In this document: positions 1-10,145 of the stretch, in pieces
Layout of the letters: each line of letters starts with the position of its first letter
How positions within the stretch are numbered: the first letter of the stretch is position 1
Notes under the pieces: generated by a model
Told to the model about the DNA's origin: nothing
The model's input: only the letters and a program-made list of their open reading frames with translations
Database searches by the model: none
Program-made: the position numbers and the translations under genes
NCBI GenBank assembly: GCA_965116865.1
Contig: OZ220727.1
Location: forward strand, 1-64,000
Origin: Aldehydirespirator sp965116865
Lineage (GTDB): Bacteria; Actinomycetota; Acidimicrobiia; Acidimicrobiales; Aldehydirespiratoraceae
Length of the DNA: 64,000 nt
Direction of reading: 5' to 3'

Positions 1-657
1 CAACCGCCCGAACCGCCGCCCGGACCGCCGCCACAACCGCCCGGACCGCCGCCGCCCGAACCGCCGCCCGAACCGCCGCCACAACCGCCCGGACCGCCGC
101 CGCCCGAACCGCCGCCCGGACCGCCGCCACAACCGCCCGGACCGCCGCCGCCACAACCGCCGCCACAACCGCCCGGACCGCCGCCGCCACAACCGCCGCC
201 ACAACCGCCCGGACCGCCGCCGCCACAACCGCCCGGACAGCCGCCGCCCGGACAGCCGCCGCCCGGACCGCCGCCACAACCGCCCGGACCGCCGCCGCCC
301 GAACCGCCGCCACAACCGCCGCCACAACCGCCCGGACCGCCGCCGCCCGGACAGCCGCCGCCCGGACCGCCGCCACAACCGCCCGGACCGCCGCCGCCCG
401 AACCGCCGCCACAACCGCCCGGACCGCCGCCGCCCGAACCGCCGCCACAACCGCCCGGACCGCCGCCACAACCGCCCGAACCGCCGCCACAACCGCCCGG
501 ACCGCCGCCACAACCGCCGCCACAACCGCCCGAACCGCCGCCACAACCGCCCGGACCGCCGCCACAACCGCCGCCACAACCGCCCGAACCGCCGCCACAA
601 CCGCCCGGACCGCCGCCACAACCGCCGCCACAACCGCCCGGACCGCCGCCGCCCGAA
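1..657. repeat. Low-complexity CCG-rich repeat tract
   Basis: The tract is built only from short units such as ccgccgccacaa, ccgccgcccgaa and ccgcccgga in varying order. All units are multiples of three, so the reading phase never slips over about 650 bases. Read on the plus strand in frame 1 it encodes Pro-rich units (PPPQ, PPPE, PPPG, PPG). On the minus strand it would encode Gly-rich units. The constant phase suggests it is, or was, coding. It runs off the left edge of the window. Confidence 0.9.
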
Positions 658-798
658 TCTGCGACGGGCGGCGGTCCTCCGCCGATCCCGACGCGGCTCT
701 ACGCTGCCTCAGGATCGTCGGCGGCTCCAAGACCGGGCATGGGCGAAGCGTTCGCGCAGCTCGCGTTTGAGGAACTTGCCGTTGGCGTTGCGGGGTAG
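1..798 (+). CDS. Possible 3' end of a proline-rich protein (partial)
   Basis: Plus-strand frame 1 is open from the window edge to a TAG at 796-798. The first ~219 codons are Pro/Gln/Glu/Gly low-complexity sequence, followed by about 46 residues of ordinary composition. The final ~90 bases lie antisense to the end of the acyl-CoA synthetase gene, so the two would overlap tail to tail, which weakens the call. No domain is recognisable. It could be the C-terminal stalk of a surface protein or simply a repeat without stop codons. The start lies outside the window. Confidence 0.3.
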   Translation, partial: QPPEPPPGPPPQPPGPPPPEPPPEPPPQPPGPPPPEPPPGPPPQPPGPPPPQPPPQPPGPPPPQPPPQPPGPPPPQPPGQPPPGQPPPGPPPQPPGPPPPEPPPQPPPQPPGPPPPGQPPPGPPPQPPGPPPPEPPPQPPGPPPPEPPPQPPGPPPQPPEPPPQPPGPPPQPPPQPPEPPPQPPGPPPQPPPQPPEPPPQPPGPPPQPPPQPPGPPPPESATGGGPPPIPTRLYAASGSSAAPRPGMGEAFAQLAFEELAVGVAG

Positions 799-2460
799 GG
801 GCTCGTCGAGGAACCAGACATGCCGGGGATGCTTGAAACGGGCCAGACAGGTGTCGAGGTGCCCGGCCAGAGCGGCCTCGTCGAGCCGCGCGCCCGGCAC
901 GAGAACCACCGCGGCTGCCACCTCTTCGCCCAGACGCTCGTCGGGAAGGCCGAACACGGCAACCTCGGCAACAGCGTCCAGCTCGTAGACGGCGTCCTCC
1001 ACCTCCGAGCAGTGGATGTTCTCCCCGCCGCGGATCACCACGTCCTTGAGGCGGTCCTTGATGTAGATCCACCCGGCTTCGTCGATCTCGGCCACGTCCC
1101 CGGTTCGGAGCCAGCCGTCGACGATGGCCTCAGCGGTGGCGTCGGGCCGGTTCAGGTAGCCCTTCATCACGTTGGGGCCCCTCAACAGCAGCTCGCCGCG
1201 CCGCCCCGGATCGAGCCTCGCCCCCTCCTCGTCGACCACCCTGGCCTCCATGCACGGCACAGGCGGCCCGACCGACGACGGGTTGGCCACGTAGAACTCG
1301 TTGCTGACGGCGCTGGCGAGGCCGGCGGTCTCGGTCAGCCCGTAGCCGACGCCGGGGCGCCCCCGCGACAGCCCGTCGTCGATCCGTCTCACCAGATCGG
1401 TGGGGATGGCCGCGCCGCCGCTGCCCAGAGAGCGCAGCGACGACGTGTCGGTGCGCTCCCAGTCGGGATGCTGCAGCATCTCCCGAGACATGCTGGGCAC
1501 CCCGGTGAAGACGGTGACCTTCTCCCGCTCGATCAGTCGCAAAGCTTCGGTGGCGTCCCAGCGGTGCATCATCACCAAGGAGCCCCCCGCGATGGTGACC
1601 GTGTGCAGCACGCAGTTGCACCCGGTCACATGGAACAGCGGCACCGGCAGCATGGCTATGACGGGCGGAGCCTCCCGAGGCGGCCGGTCGTCGCCGGCGC
1701 GGGCCGTCCGGCGTGCTCGGGCCGTGTCGGAGCAAGCGGTGAGGAAGAGCATGTTGAACAGGTTGTGGACCGCGGCGCGGTGGGTGAGCCGGGCGCCTTT
1801 GGGGGTGCCGGTCGTGCCCGAGGTATAGAAGATCAAGGCGTCGTCGTCGGGTTCGATGCCGGCCTCCGGGAGGATTCCGGGCGCGGTCGAGGGATCGGCT
1901 GCCTCGTCCCAGGCACGGGCCGCGGCCGGCAACTCGCCGTCATGGCGGGTGACGATGAGCGGGACACCGTCGCAGGCCGGTCCCAGCCTCTCGAGCCGCT
2001 CGCCGTCCACTATCAGCGCGACCGGCTCGGAGTCGTCCAGCGCGAACTCCATCTCGGGTCTGGTCCACCAAGAGTTCATGCCGACCACCGCAGCGCCCAC
2101 CGAGATGGCCGCCCAGTGCGACAACACCCACTCCGGGTAGTTCCGCATCGAGATCGCCACCCGGGTGCCGGGTCCCGCGCCGTGCTCGGTTCGCAGGTGA
2201 TTGGCCAAGGCCCGCACCTGGGCGTGGGCATCGGCGTAGCTGCAGCGTTCGCCGCCGTACACCAGGTAGTCCTTGTCGCCTTGGGCGGCCGACATCAGCC
2301 AGACGGCGCGCATGTTCTCGACGGCGTTGTCGTAGACCCTCACGGGCACGCCGTCGACGTCTCGCACGGTCCAGCCGAAGGGCGCCCCGGGTGCAGTCAA
2401 TGCCGCTACGGCCGCGTTGAAGTCGTCGACGAGTTCGGAGGCGGTCGGGTCTGCTGTCAT
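709..2460 (-). CDS. Acyl-CoA synthetase (AMP-forming, class I adenylate-forming enzyme)
   Basis: This enzyme should activate a carboxylic acid, probably a fatty or other acyl acid, to its CoA thioester through an acyl-AMP. The ~583-residue product has the family signatures in order: the P-loop-like YTSGTTGTPKG near residue 200, GYGLTETAG, GWLRTGDVAEID with the hinge aspartate, IRGGENI, and the C-terminal PRNANGKFLKREL with the catalytic lysine. I start it at the ATG at 2458-2460 (MTADPTASELV). An identical start region is duplicated 72 bp upstream, so an in-frame start at 2532 would add 24 residues. The substrate cannot be told from sequence; nothing ties it to the menaquinone cluster as menE. 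It stands alone, downstream of a vapC fragment on the same strand. Confidence 0.85.
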   Translation of the reverse strand: MTADPTASELVDDFNAAVAALTAPGAPFGWTVRDVDGVPVRVYDNAVENMRAVWLMSAAQGDKDYLVYGGERCSYADAHAQVRALANHLRTEHGAGPGTRVAISMRNYPEWVLSHWAAISVGAAVVGMNSWWTRPEMEFALDDSEPVALIVDGERLERLGPACDGVPLIVTRHDGELPAAARAWDEAADPSTAPGILPEAGIEPDDDALIFYTSGTTGTPKGARLTHRAAVHNLFNMLFLTACSDTARARRTARAGDDRPPREAPPVIAMLPVPLFHVTGCNCVLHTVTIAGGSLVMMHRWDATEALRLIEREKVTVFTGVPSMSREMLQHPDWERTDTSSLRSLGSGGAAIPTDLVRRIDDGLSRGRPGVGYGLTETAGLASAVSNEFYVANPSSVGPPVPCMEARVVDEEGARLDPGRRGELLLRGPNVMKGYLNRPDATAEAIVDGWLRTGDVAEIDEAGWIYIKDRLKDVVIRGGENIHCSEVEDAVYELDAVAEVAVFGLPDERLGEEVAAAVVLVPGARLDEAALAGHLDTCLARFKHPRHVWFLDEPLPRNANGKFLKRELRERFAHARSWSRRRS

Positions 2461-2540
2461 TGTGGGCGAGCTTACGGTGGTGCCTGGTTTGTTGTCGGTG
2501 GGTGATGTGAGGCAGGTGGGGTCTGCTGTCATTGTGGGCG
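2447..2540. repeat. Duplicated gene start (72-bp period)
   Basis: A 22-bp sequence at 2447-2468 recurs exactly at 2519-2540, so the period is 72 bp. The repeat contains the acyl-CoA synthetase start codon and its first codons (M-T-A-D-P on the minus strand), so two in-frame ATGs lie 24 codons apart. The 50 bp between the copies are not repeated outside. Confidence 0.8.
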
Positions 2541-2662
2541 GTTGCGTGCGGGCCTGCGGCAAGTTCCGCGAGTGTGATGGCGCTGATGGCGACTTCCATG
2601 GGAAGGGAGGCGGCAGAGACGGTCTCGAGGTCGATGATGACCGAAGTGTCCAGCAGGCCGCG
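2541..2662 (-). pseudogene. VapC (PIN-domain toxin) N-terminal fragment
   Basis: A minus-strand frame reads RGLLDTSVIIDLE, then LPMEVAISAITLAELAAGPH. This is the characteristic beginning of an actinobacterial VapC PIN domain: the first catalytic Asp in LLDTS and the Glu in TLAELAAGPH. The frame has no start codon of its own at the expected place and breaks off after ~42 residues, where it runs into the duplicated start of the acyl-CoA synthetase. The rest of the ~130-residue PIN domain and any vapB are absent. I read it as a remnant whose 3' part was lost. Confidence 0.7.
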
Positions 2663-2681
2663 CTCGGGCCGGTCGTCGCTA

Positions 2682-2710
2682 GGTGTGACAACCCGGGACG
2701 TTGTCACACC
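2682..2710. terminator. Perfect 11-bp inverted repeat after the surface-protein gene
   Basis: GGTGTGACAAC at 2682-2692 pairs perfectly with GTTGTCACACC at 2700-2710 across a 7-base loop. It abuts the TAG stop of the minus-strand surface-protein gene, which suits a transcription terminator. There is no U-tract, as is common in high-GC actinobacteria. It could instead be an operator left over from the adjacent vapC fragment. Confidence 0.5.
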
Positions 2711-5700
2711 TAGCTGCTGAGAGTCTGCCGGGCCCGGGCTATGAAGCTGGCCATCTGGGCGCGGGTCGTGTGCCGTGACGGGCAGAAGCGCAGCTCGGGC
2801 GCGGCGCGGCATCCGGCTGTGATCCCGGCGGCGTGGAGCGCCGCGATGTTGGGCGCGTGGACGTCGTCGTCGGCGACGTCTTCGAAGGCGGCGGGATCGT
2901 CCGGAGGCACCAGCTCCAAGGCGCGGGACAGGAAGCTGGCCATCTGGGCCCGCGTCACCGGCTCGGAGGGGCAGAACCGCGGCTCCGGCTCGGTCCGGCA
3001 CCCCAAGGTGACCCCCAACCCGGCGAGGCGCCCGACGAACGGCGCCGACCAGTGGCCGGGGTCGACGTCGGCGAAGCGCGGGGCTCCGTCGGGCTCGGCG
3101 TCCGCGCCGTCGAGGAACCGCACCAGCCAGACAGCCATCGTCCAGCGCAGGAGCGGCTCGCCGGGACAGAACCGGCCGGGGCTGCACGCGGTGCCTTCCA
3201 GCAGTCCCGCCTCGTCGAGTTCCTGCACCGACGCCCGATGGACGCCGGCGAGGGCTATGTCCTCGAAGGCGCTCCCGGACTCCGGTTCCGGGTGCGGACC
3301 GGCGCCGGGGCCGGTGCCGGCGTCGATCGGCGTGGTCGTCTCGTCTCCGACGTCGGTCACCCGGATCGTGACGCGGACGGTGGCGTCGGTGGAGGGGTCG
3401 GGCCTGCCCATCCGGTCCTTGCCGTCGGAGACCGACACATCCACCGAGTGGCTCCGACTCGACTCGTAGTCCAGCCGGGCGCCGTCGGCCACCGAGATCT
3501 GGCCGGTGCCGGCATCGATCTCGAACGGGGCCGAGCCGATGCGTCTCAGCGAGTACGTCAGGTCGTCGTTCTCGTTGTCGGCAGCGGTGACCGGGGCACC
3601 GACCGGGGTTCCGGCCGGGGAGTTCTCGGCTACGCTGCGCTGGGCGGCTGCCGCGCCGAACTCGGGCGCCTGGTTCTCGGCCGCCAGCACCCGGTCGGGC
3701 CAAGAGGCCGCAGCCGACTTGCCCGGCCCCTCGCTGTCGTCGTAGGAGGCCACCGCCCGCAGGAACCGCCCGACGTCGGCGGCCCGGGGCGTGTAAGCGT
3801 CGGAGTCGGCGGACGCGACGGTGGTCCAGACGGCGCCGTCGGAGGAGCGCTGCCAGCGCCAGACCGTGTTGGTGATGCCGCCGTCGGGGTCGGTGAGCGC
3901 GGCGGTGAGCGCGTTTCCCATCATCGGGGCCGTCGCGGTGATGGTGACCGTGCCGTCCTCGTCGACGTCGACGACGTTGATGGTGACCGTCACCGCGGCC
4001 GCGGCGTTCGACGGGTCTCGGGCGGTGACCGTCACCGAATAGGACCGGCGGGACTCGTAGTCCAGCGCCGCCCTGGTTTGCAGCCGACCCGAGGAGGAGT
4101 CGATGCCGAAGGAGGACGCGTGGACGCCGCCCAGGACGTATTCGAGGGTGTCGCCGTCGGGGTCGGAGGCTGAGACGGGAGCGCCGAGGCCGGCGCCGGC
4201 GCCGGTGTTCTCGTCCACGCTGCGCTCGTCGGGGGACGTCGCGAACTCGGGCGGCCGGTTCGGCGCCGGCGCGGCCTGCACCTGGTTGGCCGGCACCGCC
4301 TCAGCCGACTTGCCGGAGCCTTCGCCGTCGGTGTAGGAGGCCGTGGCCCGCAGATAGAGCCCGACGTCGCCGTTCTGGGGCGTGTAGGTGGCCGACGTCG
4401 CCCCGTCGATGGCGTTCCATGCAGTCCCGTTAGACGAGCTGTGCCACGCCCAGATCGTGCCGGAGATGCTCCCGTCGGGGTCGGAGAGGGTCGCGGCGAG
4501 CGCCGTTCCCGCCGCCGGCATGCCCGACGACAGCGTGACCTTCCCGTCCTCGTCGTCGTTGCCGACGCTGATGGTCACATCGATCGAGTCGGTGTCGTCC
4601 TCTTCGTCAGCGGCGGTGACTCGCACCGAATAGGACCGGCGGGTCTCGTAGTCGAGGGCGGCTCTGGTCCGCAGCTGCCCCGAGGAGGAGTCGATGTAGA
4701 AGGAGGACGCGTGGGCGCCGCCGATGGTGTAGGTCAGGTCGTGGCCGTCGGGGTCGGTGGCCGAGACCGGCGCGCCGAAGTCTGTGCCGGTCGCGGCGCT
4801 TTCGTCGACGGCGCGCTCGGCGGCGTCTGCGCCGAAGTCGGGAGGCCGGTTGGGCACGCGCCGCGACGTGACCGCCCGGGCGGTCTTGCCGCCGCCGTGG
4901 CCGTCGCTGTAGGCCGCGGCGGCCCTGAGATAGTGCCCCACGTCGGCGGCCTGGGGGGTGTAGGTGCTGGCGGTGGCGCTCGGGACCGTCGTCCACGAGA
5001 TCTTGTCCTCGGAGCGCTGCCAGGACCACGTCGTGGCTGAGATGTCGCCGTCGGGGTCGTCCAGCGTGGCGGTCACCGCCGCTCCCATGAGCGCCTCCGG
5101 CGCCAGCGTGACCGTGCCGGCCTCGTCGAGGTTGGCGACGCCGATCGTCACCGTCACGGAGTCGTCGGCGTTGTCGGGGTCGGTGGCGGTTACTGTCACC
5201 GTGTAGGTCGACTTGTCCTCGTGGTCGAGAGCGGCCTCGGTGCGCAGCTGGCCGGAGGCTTCGTCGATGGCGAAGGAGTCCGCGTCGGCGCCGCCGATGG
5301 TGTAGATCAGGCGGTCGTCGTCGGCGTCGTCAGCGACGACGGGGTCGCCGATGCTGCGGCCGGTCGGGGTGTTCTCGCCGACGGTGCGGGTGTCGGCCGC
5401 TGCGGGGAACTCGGGAGGCCGGTTGGTGGCGTCGACGATCGTCCCGGTGGCCTCCGCGTCGAGCAGCAGCGCGTTGGCAGGGCTGCTCAGGGTCAGCGTG
5501 AAGTCCTCGTCGTCGTGGTCGGCGTCGGCTGCCGTTGGCACCGAGACGGTCTTGGAGGACTCGCTTGTGCTGAAGGTCAACGTTCCGGCGGCGCCGGTGT
5601 AGTCGACGCCGTCGACGGCGGCGCCGTCCGAGGTGGCGTACTGCACCGTGACCTCCTGCGCGGGGGTGATGCTGCGCCGGTCGAGGCTCACCGTGAAGCT

Positions 5701-6510
5701 CACCGCGCCGCCCTCGCCGGCTTCGGCGTCGGCCACCGACAGCACCGGCTCCCAACGGTCGAAAGTCAATTGCGCGATGCGGTTGTCGGAGAACTTGCCG
5801 GTGTTGCGGATGCTGGTGATGGTTCCTTGCGGACTGGTCGCGGAGTTGGACAGGGAGAACTCTTCGCCGTCCTCGGTTCCCGCGTCGTAGGGGAACAGAT
5901 CGACCTGGGTGCGGGTGACCCACTCGCCCCCCTCCCGCAGCGACAGGCCGGAGACGCCCACGAACCAGTCGGGGCTCGGGGCGACCATGGAGATCAGCGT
6001 CACAAGCGGGAACGACTCGGTCACCGAGAAGCGGTCGCTGCCGGTGGGCCCCGCCGCCCCGCAGCACACCGACGCGCTGATCCACTCACGGGCCGTTCCG
6101 GCCGTGATCTGGGCCGTGACCTCCCGGTTGAAGTTGTTTCTGATGCCCAGTTCGGCCACGTCCTCGATACCGCGGGTGGCTTTGCCGTCCCGCTCCCAGA
6201 ACGTGTGGGTGCTGTTGTGGGCCGCACCGACCAGCGTAGTGAAGTGCGCGCCCCCGGGGACCGAGACTCCCGGCGCGAGCGAGTCGGTGGTCCAAACGCC
6301 CCTGAAGCTCACCCGGTACTCCACCAGAGTGTCCGTCTGCGCTAGCGCGGCCGCGGTCGGAGACTCGACTGCCGGCTGCGGGGTCGAGCCCGACTCCGAG
6401 CCGACTCCTGCCGCCGTCGCCGGCAAGGCCGAAGCGAGGAGCGCCGCGGCTGCCCCGAGCCGGAGGAGCCGCCGCGGCAATGGTGCAGTGTCGGTGCCCG
6501 TGCGAGCCAT
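2710..6510 (-). CDS. Secreted surface protein: spondin-N, Calx-beta, cadherin-like repeats, three SLH domains
   Basis: The ~1266-residue product starts with a signal peptide (MARTGTDT, then a hydrophobic run ending near ATAAG). Next comes a spondin N-terminal domain around residues 55-240 (VEYRVSFRGVW, EDVAELG, SPDWFVGVSGLSL). A Calx-beta domain follows at about 255-360. Then four cadherin-like repeats (NRPPEF/NRPPDF and YTVTVTATD motifs) alternate with Ig-like DPDG repeats. The C-terminal ~190 residues form three S-layer homology repeats (FEDI, FADV and FEDV starts, each ending in an RFCP and TRAQMASF block). The SLH part predicts anchoring to the cell envelope; the rest looks adhesive and probably binds calcium. 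I chose the ATG at 6510 because GGAGG lies just upstream; an in-frame start at 6531 is possible. Confidence 0.88.
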   Translation of the reverse strand: MARTGTDTAPLPRRLLRLGAAAALLASALPATAAGVGSESGSTPQPAVESPTAAALAQTDTLVEYRVSFRGVWTTDSLAPGVSVPGGAHFTTLVGAAHNSTHTFWERDGKATRGIEDVAELGIRNNFNREVTAQITAGTAREWISASVCCGAAGPTGSDRFSVTESFPLVTLISMVAPSPDWFVGVSGLSLREGGEWVTRTQVDLFPYDAGTEDGEEFSLSNSATSPQGTITSIRNTGKFSDNRIAQLTFDRWEPVLSVADAEAGEGGAVSFTVSLDRRSITPAQEVTVQYATSDGAAVDGVDYTGAAGTLTFSTSESSKTVSVPTAADADHDDEDFTLTLSSPANALLLDAEATGTIVDATNRPPEFPAAADTRTVGENTPTGRSIGDPVVADDADDDRLIYTIGGADADSFAIDEASGQLRTEAALDHEDKSTYTVTVTATDPDNADDSVTVTIGVANLDEAGTVTLAPEALMGAAVTATLDDPDGDISATTWSWQRSEDKISWTTVPSATASTYTPQAADVGHYLRAAAAYSDGHGGGKTARAVTSRRVPNRPPDFGADAAERAVDESAATGTDFGAPVSATDPDGHDLTYTIGGAHASSFYIDSSSGQLRTRAALDYETRRSYSVRVTAADEEDDTDSIDVTISVGNDDEDGKVTLSSGMPAAGTALAATLSDPDGSISGTIWAWHSSSNGTAWNAIDGATSATYTPQNGDVGLYLRATASYTDGEGSGKSAEAVPANQVQAAPAPNRPPEFATSPDERSVDENTGAGAGLGAPVSASDPDGDTLEYVLGGVHASSFGIDSSSGRLQTRAALDYESRRSYSVTVTARDPSNAAAAVTVTINVVDVDEDGTVTITATAPMMGNALTAALTDPDGGITNTVWRWQRSSDGAVWTTVASADSDAYTPRAADVGRFLRAVASYDDSEGPGKSAAASWPDRVLAAENQAPEFGAAAAQRSVAENSPAGTPVGAPVTAADNENDDLTYSLRRIGSAPFEIDAGTGQISVADGARLDYESSRSHSVDVSVSDGKDRMGRPDPSTDATVRVTIRVTDVGDETTTPIDAGTGPGAGPHPEPESGSAFEDIALAGVHRASVQELDEAGLLEGTACSPGRFCPGEPLLRWTMAVWLVRFLDGADAEPDGAPRFADVDPGHWSAPFVGRLAGLGVTLGCRTEPEPRFCPSEPVTRAQMASFLSRALELVPPDDPAAFEDVADDDVHAPNIAALHAAGITAGCRAAPELRFCPSRHTTRAQMASFIARARQTLSS

Positions 6511-6611
6511 GCACTTCCTCCGAGAGATCAACTGCGCGGGAGGCTAACGCTGCCGAGGGCCGGCCCACTCGAGCCGCCACGGCCGGCGGGGCCGCCGCCG
6601 CCGGCCACCTG

Positions 6612-6830
6612 TGGGGGCGTGGCTGTGTGTGGGGCGCGGATGCTTGCCGCGGGGCGTGGCTGTGTGTGGGGGTGGCTGTGTGTGGGGGCGTGGCTGTGTG
6701 TGGGGCGTGGCTGTGTGTGGGGCATGGCTGTGTGTGTGGGGGCGCGGATGCTTGCCGCGGGGCGTGGCTGTGTGTGGGGCGCGGATGTCTGCCGCGGGGC
6801 GCGGATGTGTGTGGGGCGCGATACCGCCTC
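6612..6830. repeat. GT-rich short repeat tract upstream of a PLP-enzyme gene
   Basis: Imperfect copies of an 18-19-bp unit around GGGGCGTGGCTGTGTGTGG alternate with a longer unit containing gcggatgcttgccgcgg, which recurs 108 bp apart at 6636 and 6744. The whole 340-bp gap between the divergent surface-protein and PLP-enzyme genes is made of this, so both promoters must lie in or beside it. The strand asymmetry (G and T on the plus strand) is strong. Long frames through it are artefacts of the repeat. Confidence 0.8.
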
Positions 6831-6850
6831 TGGGGCGTGATACTTGGGGT

Positions 6851-8404
<1,554 letters not shown>

Positions 8405-8464
8405 ATGTCAGTTCGCGTGAGGTTGTTGGCGCGTGATGCGGGTGGGTCGCCTACGGCGGTGTGG

Positions 8465-8750
8465 TGTCGGTGTTCCGGGGCGGTGACCAACGTGTTCACC
8501 AAGTCCAGCCGAGCGGTCGGTGGGTGGTCGGTGGTGGTGTCGGTGTTCTGGGGCGGTGACCAACGTGTTCACCAAGTCCAGCCGAGCGGTCGGTGGGTGG
8601 TCGGTGGTGGTGTCGGTGTTCTGGGGCGGTGACCAACGTGTTCACCAAGTCCAGCCGAGCGGTCGGTGGGTGGTCGGTGGTGGTGTCGGTGTTCCGGGGC
8701 GGTGACCAACGCATTCACCAAGTCCAGCCGAGCGGTCGGTAGGCGGTCGG
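8465..8750. repeat. 73-bp tandem repeat, about four copies
   Basis: A unit containing gtgaccaacgtgttcaccaa recurs at 8483, 8556, 8629 and 8702, exactly 73 bp apart. The last copy is somewhat diverged. Because 73 is not a multiple of three, any reading frame shifts at each copy and one frame hits a stop at 8632, so I treat the array as non-coding leader of the next gene. The start codon of that gene lies at the 3' edge of the last copy. Confidence 0.9.
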
Positions 8751-8755
8751 CGGTG

Positions 8756-10132
8756 GTGTCGACGTTCGAGGGGTACGCCGAGAGGCTCGAGGCGCGCCTG
8801 CTCGCGCCGGACGGCCCGGACGCGTTGGCGGCCAGGATCGCGGAGCTCGACGCCGCCGTGGCCCGGGTGGAGGGGCACGGCTTCGAGCCCACGCCGTTCG
8901 CGGCTGCGCCGGAGCTGGCGGGGGCGGTCGGGATCGGCCGCGCCGAGCTGTGGGTCAAGGACGAGACCGGCAACGTGTCGGGATCGCACAAGGCCCGGCA
9001 CCTGTTCGGGGTCGCGCTGGCCCATCGGCTGGCGGGCGCCGGCGGCGCGGCTGGCGCGGGGGCTGGGGCGCCGCCGTACGCGATCGCCAGCTGCGGCAAC
9101 GCCGCTCTGGCTGCTGCGGTGGTGGCCCGGGCCGTCGGCCGGCCGATCGACGTGTTCGTGCCGACCTGGGCCAACGACGCCGTAGTGTCCCGCATCTCCG
9201 AACTCGGCGGGAGGGTGGTGCGCTGCGAGCGCGAGCCGGGGGTGCCTGGCGATCCCGCCCACCACGCCATGCTGGCCGCTGTCGAGGCGGGGGCGGTTCC
9301 GTTCTCGTGCCAGGGAACCGAGACCCCGGAGGCCATCGACGGCGGACGGACCCTGGCCTGGGAGATGGTGGACGCCCTGGTGGAGCACGACCGCGGCCGG
9401 CCGGCTCGCCTCGACCGGCTGTTCGTGCAGGTCGGCGGGGGCGCGCTGGCCACCGCGGTGATCACCGGTCTGGCCGCCGCGGCGGACCGGGGCGACCTGG
9501 CTCGCCTGCCCGTGATCCACGCGGTGCAGCCTCAGGGGAACCACCCGCTGGTGCGGGCGTGGGACACGCTGGCGCTCGACGCGCTCACGCCTCAACGCTC
9601 GCCGGATGCTCGGGACAGCTCGTACTTCCTAGACCGGGTCGTGCGGGCGCAGGCCGTCCCGACGGGCGCCATGGACAACGGCAGACGCTCCGTCATCGCC
9701 GGGCTCGTCGGCGCTGTCGCGGGCGAGCGGCTCAGGGAGCTGGCAGGGAGGCTGCGCTACGATCCTGAGCGCTACATGCGGGCGTGGGAGAAGGAGCCGT
9801 CGTCTTACGCGTCGGGAATCCTTGACGACATCACCTATGACTGGGTCGACGTCGTCGAGGGGATGCTGGCTTCCGGCGGGTGGCCTCTGGTGGCGTCCGA
9901 GGACGACTTCCGGCGGGCCCACCGGCTTGCCCACCGCTGCACCGGCGCCGACGTCTGCCCCACCGGAGCATCGGGGCTCGGCGGCCTGCTCGCTCTGACC
10001 GCTGCGGCGGGCGACCGCACCGGGTCTGCAGGGGTGGCGCCCGGCGAGCGGGTGGCGGTGCTGTTCACCGGACGGACACGCCCCGGCGACCCCGATCCGT
10101 TGGAGGCCGAGCGGACGGGGGGCGGTCCATGA
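8756..10132 (+). CDS. PLP-dependent lyase, threonine-synthase-like (fold type II)
   Basis: The ~458-residue product has ELWVKDETGNVSGSHKARH, where the lysine of SGSHKARH (about K79) should form the PLP aldimine. ASCGNAALAAAV is the cofactor asparagine loop, and a Gly-rich QVGGGALAT loop follows. These fit the threonine synthase / serine-threonine dehydratase group. The start is the GTG at 8756 (VSTFEGYAERL); a GTG one codon earlier is equally possible. It follows a related PLP gene at 6851-8404 on the same strand and is 13 bp from the MarR remnant downstream. Substrate unknown. Confidence 0.75.
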   Translation: MSTFEGYAERLEARLLAPDGPDALAARIAELDAAVARVEGHGFEPTPFAAAPELAGAVGIGRAELWVKDETGNVSGSHKARHLFGVALAHRLAGAGGAAGAGAGAPPYAIASCGNAALAAAVVARAVGRPIDVFVPTWANDAVVSRISELGGRVVRCEREPGVPGDPAHHAMLAAVEAGAVPFSCQGTETPEAIDGGRTLAWEMVDALVEHDRGRPARLDRLFVQVGGGALATAVITGLAAAADRGDLARLPVIHAVQPQGNHPLVRAWDTLALDALTPQRSPDARDSSYFLDRVVRAQAVPTGAMDNGRRSVIAGLVGAVAGERLRELAGRLRYDPERYMRAWEKEPSSYASGILDDITYDWVDVVEGMLASGGWPLVASEDDFRRAHRLAHRCTGADVCPTGASGLGGLLALTAAAGDRTGSAGVAPGERVAVLFTGRTRPGDPDPLEAERTGGGP

Positions 10133-10145
10133 GAGTCTCGGCCGG

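Noticed and set aside
709..2460. menE (o-succinylbenzoate-CoA ligase) for the acyl-CoA synthetase
   Set aside because: It lies over 30 kb from the men cluster, on the other strand, and its motifs are those of general acyl-CoA synthetases. Nothing specific to MenE is visible.
2682..2710. Palindrome as a phage attachment site
   Set aside because: No integrase gene or second copy is present. Its place right after a stop codon fits a terminator or operator better.
8405..8632. Frame starting right after the first PLP-enzyme gene and running into the 73-bp repeats
   Set aside because: It changes phase at each 73-bp copy, ends in the third copy and has no recognisable protein features. Better read as leader DNA.
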